Of a stretch of 64,000 nt of DNA, positions 47,816 through 57,762 are shown piece by piece (the first letter of the stretch is position 1; each line of letters starts with the position of its first letter). The DNA comes from Methanooceanicella nereidis (GTDB lineage: Archaea; Halobacteriota; Methanocellia; Methanocellales; Methanocellaceae): assembly GCF_021023085.1 (NCBI RefSeq), contig NZ_PGCK01000001.1:297851-361850 (forward strand). The letters run 5' to 3'. The position numbers and the translations under genes are program-made. The notes beneath the pieces were generated by a model. The model saw nothing but the letters and a program-made list of their open reading frames with translations. It made no database searches and was not told the origin of the DNA.

Positions 47816-48044
47816 GCTATAACCTAAACATATCGGTAAACCTTACGATATGTCACACAATATATTTAAGAATTTCGAGACAATAGGCTGGCGTACCCCA
47901 AATATCGGATAACGGACGCAGTCCAAAACAATTATAAATTATTAAATTTTAATTCCATGCCCGGCTTTGCTATAGCCAATTATGCCCTAATCGTTATAAT
48001 TAATAAGTAATAGAACATTATTTAGCATATTGTTGAGGGAGAAC

Positions 48045-48548
48045 ATGGATCTTATCGATGAATTAGGCCAGGAAGAGTTGACCGTCAGGAAATTTTTGGA
48101 CGAGCTGAGAGATATCAAAGGCTATACCAGCATTATCTCGAGCCTGTCCGACGAGTATCTTGAGGAGCATAACAGGACACTTTTCTATGACGGGGACATC
48201 CTGGAGTACCAGGTGGGCACGAACAGGATAGTTAAGGTCATAGTTGACGGAGACTTACTTCAAGTATTAAAGGATGGCGTGGAGTATAAGGGCGAAAAGG
48301 CGAGGGCGCTTTTCAAGAACGATAAAGAGTTCAAGAAATGGAAAAAGACGTGTGACGGCGAAGAGAACGCGCTGCTGAACGATGCCTGTGCCAGGATAGA
48401 GATATATCATGTTAATTATGTATATGCGTTAAAAGAGCTCATCCTTCCAAAAGAATATAAGTTCTGCACTGTCCAGGAGCTTATGTCCTTTATCCTGTCG
48501 CGTGATTTCGAATCGGTACAGGCCAGATATTTGCCGATGAAAGAGTGA
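48045..48548 (+). CDS. Hypothetical protein
   Basis: A 167-aa soluble protein that I do not recognise. It begins MDLIDELGQEELTVRKFLDE and has a mixed alpha/beta composition with a lysine-rich middle (KNDKEFKKWKKTCDGEEN). ATG 48045 has GAGGGAG close upstream, so it was preferred to the in-frame TTG 48030. It precedes the SemiSWEET gene by about 107 bp. Confidence 0.68.
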   Translation: MDLIDELGQEELTVRKFLDELRDIKGYTSIISSLSDEYLEEHNRTLFYDGDILEYQVGTNRIVKVIVDGDLLQVLKDGVEYKGEKARALFKNDKEFKKWKKTCDGEENALLNDACARIEIYHVNYVYALKELILPKEYKFCTVQELMSFILSRDFESVQARYLPMKE

Positions 48549-48655
48549 ACCGGCAATTACGATCCTCGTACCTTCTAATTTTTTTATAATAATGCCTGTT
48601 TTAGCTCAAACAGACGAAAAACTATTTCTATTTTACTAAGAGGTAGATTAACCGA

Positions 48656-48913
48656 ATGATGGATTCTATTATGCTTATTGGGCTGGTAGCGGGAGCTCTC
48701 ACGACGAGCAGTTCGATACCACAGGTAGTCAGGATCATAAAGACAAAATCGGCGAAAGACGTATCAGGCCTCTTTTTTATCATGATGGGGGCGGGGATGT
48801 CGCTCTGGCTCATTTATGGCATCATCCGGTCCGATACTGCGATAATCTTATGGAACGCGGTCAGCCTGATGTTCTGTATGGCCATACTCGGGCTCAAAAA
48901 GCTGTACGGATAA
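48656..48913 (+). CDS. SemiSWEET (PQ-loop) sugar transporter
   Basis: An 85-aa protein with three membrane segments, the size of a bacterial SemiSWEET subunit, which dimerises to form a sugar channel. The PQ motif is SSSIPQVVRIIKTKSAKDVS, followed by GLFFIMMGAGMSLWLIYGI. Sugar specificity is unknown. It ends at a two-way terminator shared with the convergent kinase gene. Confidence 0.9.
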   Translation: MMDSIMLIGLVAGALTTSSSIPQVVRIIKTKSAKDVSGLFFIMMGAGMSLWLIYGIIRSDTAIILWNAVSLMFCMAILGLKKLYG

Positions 48914-48930
48914 GGTCCGTAATTTTATTT

Positions 48931-48971
48931 TATGCCGGAAGACGGCAGAAAACCGATACACAGCCGGCATA
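48931..48971. terminator. Bidirectional terminator hairpin
   Basis: TATGCCGG at 48931-48938 pairs with CCGGCATA at 48964-48971 over a 25-nt loop, with T-rich ends on both sides, between two convergent genes. Confidence 0.5.
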
Positions 48972-48973
48972 TT

Positions 48974-50728
48974 TTATTGTTCCTGATCGAAGGCAGGGAT
49001 CTTTAAAATAAACCTGGTCCCGGACCTGTAATCTCCTTTTATACGGTCCTCGACACTGATATCGCCTTCCAGTTGTTCCATTATCATTTTAGACAGATAC
49101 ATGCCAACGCCTTTACCCTTAATGGTGAGCTCATCCTTTTTCATGCGGTAAAAGAGACGTTGTTTTACCTCGTCATGAATTCCCTTTCCGTCATCTGCGA
49201 TGCTGACGACATAAAATCCACCATCTTTATCGATGTCTATCCAGATGGTTACCTTATCACCGGAGTATCTTATGCTGTTGTCTATAATGTTCTGAAACAC
49301 TACGTGCAGCAGTTCACATCCCCGAACATATCTATTCGGGACGTGCCCGTATTCTACGGTAACGTCCTTACCGGCATTTTTCAATTCCCTGTTCAGGACG
49401 GTTTCGATAATATCGTTCAGGTCCATTTTCTTTATATCAAGTCTTGAGTTCTGTATGTCCCTCAATTTTTTTACGTTCGTGATAAGCTGGTTACTGGTAT
49501 TCACTGAGCCGAGAGCATTTTGTAATAGTTGCTTTAGCTCTCCGGCATTTTCCTCAAGCATCGCCATCTCAATAAATCCCAGGATTGCCTGGTTATGATT
49601 GCTGATGTCATGGCTCATAAGGTCAAGGAAAAGCTCTGAACGCTCCTTTTCTGCCATTATTTTTTGATCTCTGGCTTTGATCTCGTCCAGCATTTTATTA
49701 GAGATGCGCGCGAGCTCGCCTATCTCGTCGTCACCCGCATCCTTAACCCTTACAGAATAATCGCCCTTTGCGACACTTTTTAAGGAATTTGAGAGCTCTA
49801 TGATAGGTTCGCTTATGCGTTTTGAAGCATAGTTCCCCATAACAAAAGAGAGTAAAAATGAAAATACCAGGGTGGCGAATATCAGGAGCGTCTGATACTC
49901 AAGAGGCCGGTATATTATGCTTGTCGGGGTGGATATCACCACGCCCCAGCCAATGTTCTTAATTGGGGCATAAGCCGCGTACCGGGGCTGTTGATCCCAG
50001 CTATTCCGGTATTCGACAACGTCGCTTTTGCCTTTTAGCACTTCACGGAAAGGAAGATATGACGACAGGTTGGCCCTTTCCCTGATGAAAGACTCATTAC
50101 TGTGTATAATGACCCTGCCCGTCTCATCAATAACGATAATATCGCTGGTAGCGATGACCTGTTGCCCGAGTATGCTTTCCTGAAGGTCTCCGGGTTTTAT
50201 GACTGCGTTAACGATACCGATCGTCTTACCGCTTTCGTATACAGGGGATGATACCGCAAAAACATAGTCCTTTGCAGTAAAACTATAGAATATCGGAGAT
50301 ATGTAAGTCTTATTTCTTTTTATCGTCTCGTTAAACCATTCGTAGATCAAGACATCGGTGATATTTGTTGGCTTTGTCACATACAGTAACTTGCCTTTTT
50401 CGTCAGTTATGGCAACAAGATCAGCATTTTCCGTATTCTTCAGGAGGTTATTTGCCATAAAGGCAAGAGTCGATTCATTATATTCAAGGATAGAGTTGAT
50501 GGTCTCGCGATCGGAAGCCGTTAATTCAATGTCTGATGTGACATTTCCTATATACTGGACTATATAGTTAGAAATAAAGTGGGCTTCCTGGAGGTTAGTT
50601 TCATAGATGTGGTCCTTGAGAGTCTCTCTTGTGGTAAACAGCCATATGCTTCCAAGCACAAGTACGACTATCACACAGATGGTAACAAGTATAAGAGTGA
50701 TCCGCGTCCTGATCGAATTTATCCTCAT
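48974..50728 (-). CDS. Sensor histidine kinase with extracellular Cache domain
   Basis: A 584-aa membrane kinase. A first membrane segment (LVTICVIVVLVLGSIW) is followed by an extracellular Cache-type sensor (about 35-270, with VFAVSSPVYESGKTIGIVNA), a second segment (FATLVFSFLLSFVMG), a HAMP-like linker and an H-box FLDLMSHDISNHNQAILGF. The ATPase has N-box QNIIDNSIRY, G1 SIADDGKGI and G2 GKGVGMYLSK. It probably senses a small extracellular ligand. No response regulator is adjacent; it is an orphan kinase. Confidence 0.93.
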   Translation of the reverse strand: MRINSIRTRITLILVTICVIVVLVLGSIWLFTTRETLKDHIYETNLQEAHFISNYIVQYIGNVTSDIELTASDRETINSILEYNESTLAFMANNLLKNTENADLVAITDEKGKLLYVTKPTNITDVLIYEWFNETIKRNKTYISPIFYSFTAKDYVFAVSSPVYESGKTIGIVNAVIKPGDLQESILGQQVIATSDIIVIDETGRVIIHSNESFIRERANLSSYLPFREVLKGKSDVVEYRNSWDQQPRYAAYAPIKNIGWGVVISTPTSIIYRPLEYQTLLIFATLVFSFLLSFVMGNYASKRISEPIIELSNSLKSVAKGDYSVRVKDAGDDEIGELARISNKMLDEIKARDQKIMAEKERSELFLDLMSHDISNHNQAILGFIEMAMLEENAGELKQLLQNALGSVNTSNQLITNVKKLRDIQNSRLDIKKMDLNDIIETVLNRELKNAGKDVTVEYGHVPNRYVRGCELLHVVFQNIIDNSIRYSGDKVTIWIDIDKDGGFYVVSIADDGKGIHDEVKQRLFYRMKKDELTIKGKGVGMYLSKMIMEQLEGDISVEDRIKGDYRSGTRFILKIPAFDQEQ

Positions 50729-50841
50729 TAGTAATTAATATATTATAAAATTCATTGTATTTATCCTATCCCTTATTAGCATTAAAACGTGACCATCAAA
50801 CTGTTTTATGAAGGATATTTTCTCATTTTCATTACGATCTT

Positions 50842-51723
50842 TTAAGCAACATCGGGAATATGATATTGTTTATAATCGGGAGGATACCAGAGGTATCCCT
50901 GTTCCCTTAACGGATCGCTATAAATGATGCTTGAACCGTTTTTCTCTACCGTCGTGATATAGGAGTTGTACCTTAACCGCTTTACTTCAGGCATTGCCTC
51001 ATATTTACCCAGTTCATCCTCGCTGACGCCCGCATATTTCTGAAATACATTTAAATCCGAGGCCCCCTCAAAAAGTCGATACCACTCTAGTGAGTAGGAA
51101 TCCTGATCTTCTTTGATGACCAGCCACCTCGACGGATCTATAGTAGGTATTGTCTTCCCATCCGTCGTGGCATCGACATAAAATTTCAAGCCTCCGCATG
51201 CCAGCATGACAATTACGAAGATGCAGACATAAGCCTGCGGACGGTCGATCGCAGCTTTCCCGAATCTCATCAATATAATATACCCGATACTTGCCAGCAT
51301 CAGTACCACGCTCGGACCGGACAGTATCCCGAGCGTGAACTTGATGTCGGTCAGCGGGTATAGCAGCGGGATCCCCGGGTATGCGAGAAAATCGAGAAAA
51401 ACGTGAGAAATGGCGCCTGCTAGGACAGCGGCCAGTGAGCCGGCTTCAAAGCTCAGGGATATGCGCTCCCTCAGAAAACCCGGACCGGGAATCGTGACAG
51501 CGACGGCGAATAACACAGTGGACGTTATCACGGCTCCTGCCAGGCTATGGGTAAAGCCGCCGTGCGTGAATATGTAAAGCTGCGGGAAACTGTCGGATAA
51601 TGGCCTGAACAGTACATCCACGTCGAGTATTACCGCCCCCAGAATGCCATATGGGACAAGATCTGGCTTCCTGATAAGCATAAGTGCGATAGCGATGAAC
51701 AGGGCATGCGTAAAAGTGTCCAC
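50842..51723 (-). CDS. Membrane-bound metal-dependent hydrolase, YdjM/DUF457 family
   Basis: A 293-aa membrane protein. The first residues MDTFTHALFIAIALM and ILDVDVLFRPLSDSFPQLYI, FTHGGFTHSL and HVFLDFLAYPG match the YdjM-like family, whose His and Asp residues bind a metal. About six membrane segments and a C-terminal soluble part (about 190-293) are visible. Catalytic substrate is unknown. It is divergent from topoisomerase I. Confidence 0.85.
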   Translation of the reverse strand: MDTFTHALFIAIALMLIRKPDLVPYGILGAVILDVDVLFRPLSDSFPQLYIFTHGGFTHSLAGAVITSTVLFAVAVTIPGPGFLRERISLSFEAGSLAAVLAGAISHVFLDFLAYPGIPLLYPLTDIKFTLGILSGPSVVLMLASIGYIILMRFGKAAIDRPQAYVCIFVIVMLACGGLKFYVDATTDGKTIPTIDPSRWLVIKEDQDSYSLEWYRLFEGASDLNVFQKYAGVSEDELGKYEAMPEVKRLRYNSYITTVEKNGSSIIYSDPLREQGYLWYPPDYKQYHIPDVA

Positions 51724-51817
51724 ATGAAATGTTATGTCCTCCGCTTAAAAAATGTTTTTGGATTGTGCCGGACCGTTAATGTAATAATAAATTCATGCGT
51801 AATGGGTACCGTTCAAA

Positions 51818-53875
51818 ATGCATCTTATAATCACCGAAAAGCACGATGCGGCAAATAAGATATCCGGCATTATCTTCCAGGACCGCACCACGGAGCGCAT
51901 AAACGGAGTACCGGTCTACAGATCGGCATCTGCGAACAGCGCTGTCATCGGTCTTGCAGGGCATATAGTAGAGCTGGACTTCAAGCCCGAATACCGGAGC
52001 TGGAGCGCGATACCGCCAAGAAGCCTCATTAATGCCGATATACTCACCATACCCAGTAAGAAGGACATAGTCAACGCGTTAATGAAGCTGGCGCCTTCTG
52101 CTACAAAGGTCACGATCGCCACTGACTACGACAGGGAAGGTGAATTGATCGGCGTCGAGGCTTACCGCATCATCAGCAGGCTGTCGAGGGCTAAATTTGA
52201 CAGGGTGAGATATAGCTCTTTTACAAAACAGGAAATAACAAAGGCATTTGCGTCGCCCGCCCCCATAGACTTTAACATGGCAGCGGCGGGAGAATGCAGG
52301 CAGGAGATAGACCTGATATGGGGCGCCGCCCTAACGAGATTCGTATCGATAGCCGGCAACAAGCTCGGGAAAGAGTTCCTATCGGTCGGAAGAGTGCAGA
52401 CGCCTCTGCTTGCGATAATCGTGGACAGGGAAAAAGAGATACAGTCTTTCGTATCTAAGCCTTACTGGGAGATCGTCGCCTCATTATTAAAAGAGAAGGA
52501 TACTTTTACTGCCTCGCATAAAAAAGGAAGGTTCGAGAACAAGGACGAAGCTTCCGTGATATATAAAAAGCTCGGAAAAAAGGCCATAGTGAAGAGCGTA
52601 AAGACTGACAAAAAGAAAGACCCGGCACCTGTGCCTTTTAACACGACAGAGTTCGTTAAGGCCGCCAGCAGCCTCGGGTATTCAGCGTCCAGCGCAATGC
52701 AGCTTGCCGAAGAGCTATACATCAACGGATGGATCTCATATCCGCGTACAGATAATACCGTGTATCCTGACACGCTTAACCTGAAAGATATACTGGGGTT
52801 GTTTAAGGCCAGCCCTGAATTCGCTATGAACGCGCTCGAACTTCTGGCTCAAAAGACCTTAGTGCCGACCAGGGGCAAGGTCGAGAGCAAGGACCATCCA
52901 CCCATATATCCGGTCGCATGCGCGAAAAGGTCAGAGATGGACGATAAGCACTGGAAGCTCTATGAGCTGGTCGTCAGAAGGTTTTTCGCAACATTATCGC
53001 CCCCGTGCGAATGGGAGACCATAAAAGCCGAGATAGACATAAGCGGCGAGCAGTTCGGCTCAGACGGAAAAATGCTTTCATTTCCCGGATGGAGAAAGTA
53101 TTACCCTTACGGCATGCCGAAAGATGAGCTCCTCCCGCCCATAAAAGCAGGGGATATTCTTGACGTTAAAAAGATAGACCTGCTTGAAAAGAAGACTGAG
53201 CCTCCAAAGCGTTACGGGCAGGGTAAGCTTGTACAGATGATGGAAGACCTGGGACTGGGCACAAAGGCGACAAGGCACGAGGCGCTAAATAAGCTTTATA
53301 GCCGCGGATTTATAGAAAAGAACCCGCCGCAGCCGACGGCCATCGGGATCACACTCATAGATGCGTTAAAGTCGCACGCTACAGCCATCACGACTCCGGA
53401 CATGACCAGCGCGCTGGAGCGGGACATGGACGCCATTACGGATAGCAGGATGAAGAAAGACGATGTCGTTTCCGAGTCAAAGAAGATGCTCCACAAGGTA
53501 TTCGATCAGCTTGAATCGAACAGATCTGAGATATCAAGGGCCATAAAGAGGGGTGGCGCCCTGGACAGCGAGATCGGGCCGTGCCCGAAATGCGGGAGCC
53601 CCCTTCTTATAAGGGAGACGAAGGCCGATAAGAAAAAGTTCATAGCATGCAGCGGCTTTCCTGACTGCCGCAACACATATAACCTGCCTCCGGGAACCAT
53701 AAAGTTTGATAAGGCCGTATGCGAAAAGCATAAACTACACCTTATAAAGGCGACTCCGCCTTCCACTAAGGATAGGGAGGGCAAGACAGTCAGAGGCAAG
53801 TCATATACATACGGATGCCCTGCCTGCAAGAAAGAAGAGGCCATATCATTTGCAGTGCCGGTCATAAAAAAATGA
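51818..53875 (+). CDS. topA: DNA topoisomerase I (type IA)
   Basis: A 685-aa topoisomerase that relaxes negative supercoils by cutting one strand. The TOPRIM acidic residues include E7 and the DYDREGE motif at about 103-109. The active-site tyrosine is Y308 (GWISYPRTDNTVYP). The C-terminus carries a four-cysteine zinc finger (CPKCGSPLLIR ... CSGFPDCRN) and a second CEKH ... CPACK pair. Full length with no truncation. It stands alone, with 443 bp without a gene before the PadR gene. Confidence 0.95.
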   Translation: MHLIITEKHDAANKISGIIFQDRTTERINGVPVYRSASANSAVIGLAGHIVELDFKPEYRSWSAIPPRSLINADILTIPSKKDIVNALMKLAPSATKVTIATDYDREGELIGVEAYRIISRLSRAKFDRVRYSSFTKQEITKAFASPAPIDFNMAAAGECRQEIDLIWGAALTRFVSIAGNKLGKEFLSVGRVQTPLLAIIVDREKEIQSFVSKPYWEIVASLLKEKDTFTASHKKGRFENKDEASVIYKKLGKKAIVKSVKTDKKKDPAPVPFNTTEFVKAASSLGYSASSAMQLAEELYINGWISYPRTDNTVYPDTLNLKDILGLFKASPEFAMNALELLAQKTLVPTRGKVESKDHPPIYPVACAKRSEMDDKHWKLYELVVRRFFATLSPPCEWETIKAEIDISGEQFGSDGKMLSFPGWRKYYPYGMPKDELLPPIKAGDILDVKKIDLLEKKTEPPKRYGQGKLVQMMEDLGLGTKATRHEALNKLYSRGFIEKNPPQPTAIGITLIDALKSHATAITTPDMTSALERDMDAITDSRMKKDDVVSESKKMLHKVFDQLESNRSEISRAIKRGGALDSEIGPCPKCGSPLLIRETKADKKKFIACSGFPDCRNTYNLPPGTIKFDKAVCEKHKLHLIKATPPSTKDREGKTVRGKSYTYGCPACKKEEAISFAVPVIKK

Positions 53876-54239
53876 TCGGCAAACAGACCTTAACTTTTTT
53901 GATCCATAGATTTTTGGATAGGCTATTGTCGCATATCCCTATCCGGCGATGTGTTCACGAGGGCGCAAAAGAAGTCGTTTGGGGCGCCCGTGCGAGGGGA
54001 CTTACATATGGATTCGATCCCTGGTTTCAGAACAATTTACAAAACCCAGTATATGTTAGCCGTTATAAAAGCCCATTTTTTATAGAATATTTAGAGGTAT
54101 ATGGCTGAATATATGTAGCATCTACCCGGATACATCGCCACCATCAAGTCACAATACAGTCAGCATTGCCTTCTTTAGTATTAGCAGAGCTTTTTAGACC
54201 ACATATATAGCAAGGTATAAATACAGGTTATGATATATG

Positions 54240-54293
54240 TCAGATTGACCTATGTCAAATGGACATAAGTCCAAATAGAATATGTCAATCTGA
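54240..54293. promoter_or_regulatory. Nested palindromic operator upstream of the PadR-ABC module
   Basis: TCAGATTGAC (54240-54249) pairs perfectly with GTCAATCTGA (54284-54293), and inside is TATGTCAAATGGACATA (54251-54267), itself a perfect 6-bp inverted repeat. A TATA-like TATAAATA lies near 54215. The layout suggests repressor binding over the promoter of padR and the ABC genes. Confidence 0.7.
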
Positions 54294-54318
54294 ACTATAA
54301 TTAAAAGGAGAGAATAAA

Positions 54319-54846
54319 ATGGTCGATATGGATCTCGTCATCCTTGGCACGCTGCTTGCAGGGCCCGCTCACGGGTACCAGCTCAAGCAAAAGATCGAGG
54401 GCAGCTTTGGAAGCAAATACTTCAAGATAAGTAATAGCTCCCTCTACCCGAAGCTTACGAAGCTAGAAAGCGACGGCTTCATCGAAGGGAGACGGGAGCC
54501 GCAGGAAAAGGTCCCGGACAGGAAAGTGTATTACGTCACGGATGCGGGCATGAAAAGATTACAGGAGCTCGTGGCGACGCCGATAAAGCCCGGAAGCTCG
54601 CCGGGGTCGGAAGAGTACGAGTTCATGCTTCATGCGGTTTATTTTAACCTCATTTCAAAAGAGCAGAGAAGTAAAGTGATAACGCCCATCTATGAGAGTA
54701 AAAAGGCAGAGCTTAAAGAGGCACTTGAAAAACGTGAAAATCTCGGACCCCATATGCCTGGCTTTCCGCTGGCAGTGCTTGACAACGGCATAGAAATGCT
54801 AAAGATCAGCGTCCGTTTTTACGAGACGCTCCTGGAAATGGATTAA
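54319..54846 (+). CDS. PadR family transcriptional regulator
   Basis: A 175-aa PadR regulator. The winged helix is DLVILGTLLAGPAHGYQLKQ followed by NSSLYPKLTKLESDGFIEGR and KVYYVTDAGMKRLQEL; the C-terminal helical region is a dimerisation domain. PadR proteins often repress a neighbouring transporter until a ligand binds. The next gene begins 16 bp downstream in the same direction, and a strong operator candidate lies upstream, so self-regulation of the unit is likely. The start has AAGGAGAG upstream. Confidence 0.93.
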   Translation: MVDMDLVILGTLLAGPAHGYQLKQKIEGSFGSKYFKISNSSLYPKLTKLESDGFIEGRREPQEKVPDRKVYYVTDAGMKRLQELVATPIKPGSSPGSEEYEFMLHAVYFNLISKEQRSKVITPIYESKKAELKEALEKRENLGPHMPGFPLAVLDNGIEMLKISVRFYETLLEMD

Positions 54847-54862
54847 ACGTGAGGTATCGTGT

Positions 54863-55990
54863 ATGTTGGATATTTCATTCAAGAACATGTGGCAGAGAAG
54901 AACAAGGACGCTTCTCACCATTGTAAGCATTGCTGTATGCATAATGCTTTTTATCGTCCTTTCGACAGCGACTTTCTACATGAACAAGTCGTTCACGGAT
55001 TCAATGGGCAAATTCGCGGGCCAGATGTACGTCAAATCGCCTTCGCCGATGTCTGCGGCCAGCGCCGAGTTCCCGCCAGTATCCTCAAGCCTGCCGATGG
55101 AAAAGGCCGGAGCGATACTGGCGCTTGACGGCGTCGATAAGGAAAAAAGCGCAGCACTGCTGCTTATCAGCCTGGTGCCTTCGCAATTCCAGAACGGCCC
55201 GCCCCAGGTAATGGCGGTAGGTATACCTGAGGGTAGTGAAAAAGCATTTTACTCCGATGTAAAGTTCTCCGAAGGCTCCGGCACGTTCACGGCAAAGGAC
55301 CAGGCGATACTCGGAAGCGAAGCGGCAAAATACTATAATGTAAAAGCCGGCGACAGGCTCGCATTAATGAATAAAGAGCTTGACGTCATAGGCGTGGCCG
55401 AGAGTTCGGAGTCCCTGATCACTAACGGCATGGTAATGATACCGTTATCGACGGCACAGGATATGTTCAACAGGCCTTCGGTCACGACAGTGCTGCTGGC
55501 GCCGGTATCCATAGATAGCACATCGGAGCTTGCATCGAAGGTCAGCGAAAAGTTCCCGGAACTTGAGGTCATGACCCAGAAGGAAATGATGGAAGCCCTG
55601 GAGAAGATGATGGCCCAGACAAAGACGTTCATGGGAATGATCAACATGGTCATGCTCATCGTCGCTGGCGTGGTCACCCTGATGGTAATGATAATGTCAG
55701 TATCGGAAAGAACGAAGGAGTTAGGCATGCTGCGTGCTATAGGGGCAAGCAGGAGCAAGATACTTGTGATGGTCATGGAAGAGTCGCTGATCATCTGCCT
55801 GGCAGGAGCCGCTTTAGGTATACTGCTATCCTTCCTGCTGATGAAGGCCATGTTCGGGGGCGCGTTCGCATCGATAGAGATCATAACGCAGGCAATACTG
55901 TTCATGACCACTATAGGAGTGATAGCGGCACTTTACCCGGCCGTCAAAGCATCAAAGATACAGCCTCTGGAGGCGTTACGCTATGAGTGA
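54863..55990 (+). CDS. ABC transporter permease, MacB/FtsX type
   Basis: A 375-aa permease. It has one N-terminal membrane segment (LLTIVSIAVCIMLFIVLSTA), a large extracytoplasmic domain (about 45-260), and three C-terminal segments, the last ending with [19 protein letters not shown], the usual FtsX/MacB signature. Such permeases carry out mechanotransmission to expel lipids, peptides or macrolides. It overlaps the ATPase start by 8 bp and follows padR, forming one operon. Confidence 0.92.
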   Translation: MLDISFKNMWQRRTRTLLTIVSIAVCIMLFIVLSTATFYMNKSFTDSMGKFAGQMYVKSPSPMSAASAEFPPVSSSLPMEKAGAILALDGVDKEKSAALLLISLVPSQFQNGPPQVMAVGIPEGSEKAFYSDVKFSEGSGTFTAKDQAILGSEAAKYYNVKAGDRLALMNKELDVIGVAESSESLITNGMVMIPLSTAQDMFNRPSVTTVLLAPVSIDSTSELASKVSEKFPELEVMTQKEMMEALEKMMAQTKTFMGMINMVMLIVAGVVTLMVMIMSVSERTKELGMLRAIGASRSKILVMVMEESLIICLAGAALGILLSFLLMKAMFGGAFASIEIITQAILFMTTIGVIAALYPAVKASKIQPLEALRYE

Positions 55991-56654
55991 GACTATCCTT
56001 GACATTAAAAATGTAAAGAAGCACTATAAGATGGGCAACGTCACAGTGGAAGCACTTAAAGGCGTTGACGTATGCCTGAAAGATAAAGAGTTCGTATCGG
56101 TGATCGGGCCGTCGGGCTGCGGAAAGTCCACGCTGTTAAACCTGATAGGATGTCTTGACAGCCCCACGGAAGGCAGCATATCCATAAACGGTACCGATGT
56201 GTCAAAGATGAGCGAAAAGCAGCTCACTGACATAAGATGCAAGAACGTTGGATACATATTCCAGAAATTCTACCTGCTGCCGTTCCTCACGGCGCTTGAG
56301 AACGTCGAGCTGCAGGCGAGGCTGGCCGGAATGAAGGACAGTAAGAAGAAAGCCGAGGAAGCCCTGAAGCTTGTCGGGCTTGGAGACCGTATGAACCACC
56401 TGCCGAAAGAATTATCGGGCGGCCAGCAGCAGCGTGTAGCCATAGCCAGGGCGATAGTGAAAGATCCGAAACTGCTGCTCGCGGACGAGCCTACTGGTAA
56501 CCTTGATACGGCCATGGGCGCACAGATAATGGACGTCTTACGGTCATTAAATGAAAAAGGCCTTACCATCCTGATGGTAACTCATAATCCTGAGCTGGCG
56601 GCGATGACCGACAGGGTGATCAAGGTCAGGGATGGCCGTATAGACCTGAACTAA
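55983..56654 (+). CDS. ABC transporter ATP-binding protein, MacB/LolD type
   Basis: A 223-aa ATPase with Walker [14 protein letters not shown]-loop, signature [16 protein letters not shown], Walker [13 protein letters not shown] and the H-loop VTHNPEL. It powers the permease encoded just before, from which it is separated by an 8-bp overlap. The substrate cannot be told from sequence. No membrane fusion protein is encoded nearby. Confidence 0.95.
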   Translation: MSETILDIKNVKKHYKMGNVTVEALKGVDVCLKDKEFVSVIGPSGCGKSTLLNLIGCLDSPTEGSISINGTDVSKMSEKQLTDIRCKNVGYIFQKFYLLPFLTALENVELQARLAGMKDSKKKAEEALKLVGLGDRMNHLPKELSGGQQQRVAIARAIVKDPKLLLADEPTGNLDTAMGAQIMDVLRSLNEKGLTILMVTHNPELAAMTDRVIKVRDGRIDLN

Positions 56655-56726
56655 GGCCATTCCATTTTTACTTTTTTAACATGTCCCAACAATTTGATAT
56701 AAAACTTTAGGCATTGAATATATGCT

Positions 56727-57536
56727 ATGCTTGAGATTTTTTGTGATTCGTCGTTCAATGAAAAGGGGCCCTCGTTCATAGGCTGCGTGGTCATGAAGGA
56801 CTGCATGGAAGTTCACCAGTCAACGACGAGGATCGTGCCGGACCCTGCCAGTAACCTGGATTCTGAGCTATCCGCGATAGGCCTGGCATTGTCGATAGCT
56901 AAGATATTTTCGAATGGGAATGAGCTGACCATGATCTATAATGACTCGACGGAAGCCGTTAAGGAATATATAGGCAAGGATACTGGAAATATCATTATAG
57001 ACTACAGGTCCAGGGATGACGTGCACCAATCAGTGGCGGACAGGCTTTCTAAAAAGTTCCAGCAGTCCAGGGTAGAGACATTTGATCTTTGTAAGAAGCC
57101 GGTCGAATCCTTCACCCCGGAGATCCTGAAGGACATCGCCCAAAATAAAAGAACGGTAGTATTTCTTGAAAAGGACCCCGTCGAGACCACCAATACAAAA
57201 ACATGTTATGTGCTTTTCATAAGGAATATCGATGGGACCCTGTCGAAGGACAGGAGATACTATGCAAGATCTGGCGAGGTCAAGAACATCAAAGTGGCAA
57301 ATGACATATCGGCTGACCTTACGGATCCCGGCGTGCTTGACGGGCTGGAGAGTAAAAGAGTAGATCTGGATGGTTCTTATTTCCTGCTCACAGACGAAAC
57401 ATGGGGACTCCGGATAAAGGGGGGCGAATCGTACTCCATATTGCCATGCGGCATAGACCACCGTATCATATGCCATGAAGTTGACAGAACGCCAAAAAAT
57501 CTTTTTGACAGGGCTGCCATATTCTTAAAAGAATGA
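56727..57536 (+). CDS. Protein with RNase H-like N-terminal domain
   Basis: A 269-aa protein. The first 80 residues follow an RNase H-like layout with D7 (MLEIFCDSSF), E47 (LDSELSAIGLAL) and D73 (MIYNDSTEAV) in the positions expected for the D-E-D carboxylates. Residues about 100-269 form an unassigned beta-rich domain including NKRTVVFLEKDPVETT. The family is not one I can name. It is separate from the ABC operon and followed by convergent rubredoxins. Confidence 0.7.
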   Translation: MLEIFCDSSFNEKGPSFIGCVVMKDCMEVHQSTTRIVPDPASNLDSELSAIGLALSIAKIFSNGNELTMIYNDSTEAVKEYIGKDTGNIIIDYRSRDDVHQSVADRLSKKFQQSRVETFDLCKKPVESFTPEILKDIAQNKRTVVFLEKDPVETTNTKTCYVLFIRNIDGTLSKDRRYYARSGEVKNIKVANDISADLTDPGVLDGLESKRVDLDGSYFLLTDETWGLRIKGGESYSILPCGIDHRIICHEVDRTPKNLFDRAAIFLKE

Positions 57537-57591
57537 CATGCGGAAAATTGAAGCTTATCCGCCTTTATGAAAACAGGGTAAAATTACTGTA

Positions 57592-57756
57592 TCACTCCTC
57601 TATCTTTTCAAATAATGCCTTTTCAGCCCCGCATAGAGGACATGTCCAGTCATCGGGCAGGTCTTCGAACGCTGTGCCGGGAGGCACTGGATATTGCGTG
57701 TCTCCGTCAGCGGGGTCGTAAACATATTCGCAGATAGTACATCTCCATCGACTCAT
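57592..57756 (-). CDS. Rubredoxin
   Basis: A 54-aa electron carrier with one Fe bound by four cysteines in [10 protein letters not shown] and CPLCGAEK; the intervening DDW and GTAFEDLP residues are canonical. It is the downstream gene of a tandem pair, starting 6 bp after the stop of its neighbour, with AGGAT just before the ATG. Rubredoxins in methanogens often serve oxygen-reducing flavoproteins or rubrerythrin; no such gene is adjacent. Confidence 0.95.
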   Translation of the reverse strand: MSRWRCTICEYVYDPADGDTQYPVPPGTAFEDLPDDWTCPLCGAEKALFEKIEE

Positions 57757-57762
57757 ATCCTG

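Noticed and set aside
53815..54108. A 97-aa frame overlapping the topA end, and a tRNA-like GGATTCGATCCC at about 54012
   Set aside because: The frame reads partly from topA in another frame. The T-arm-like piece lacks a matching stem and no cloverleaf can be drawn.
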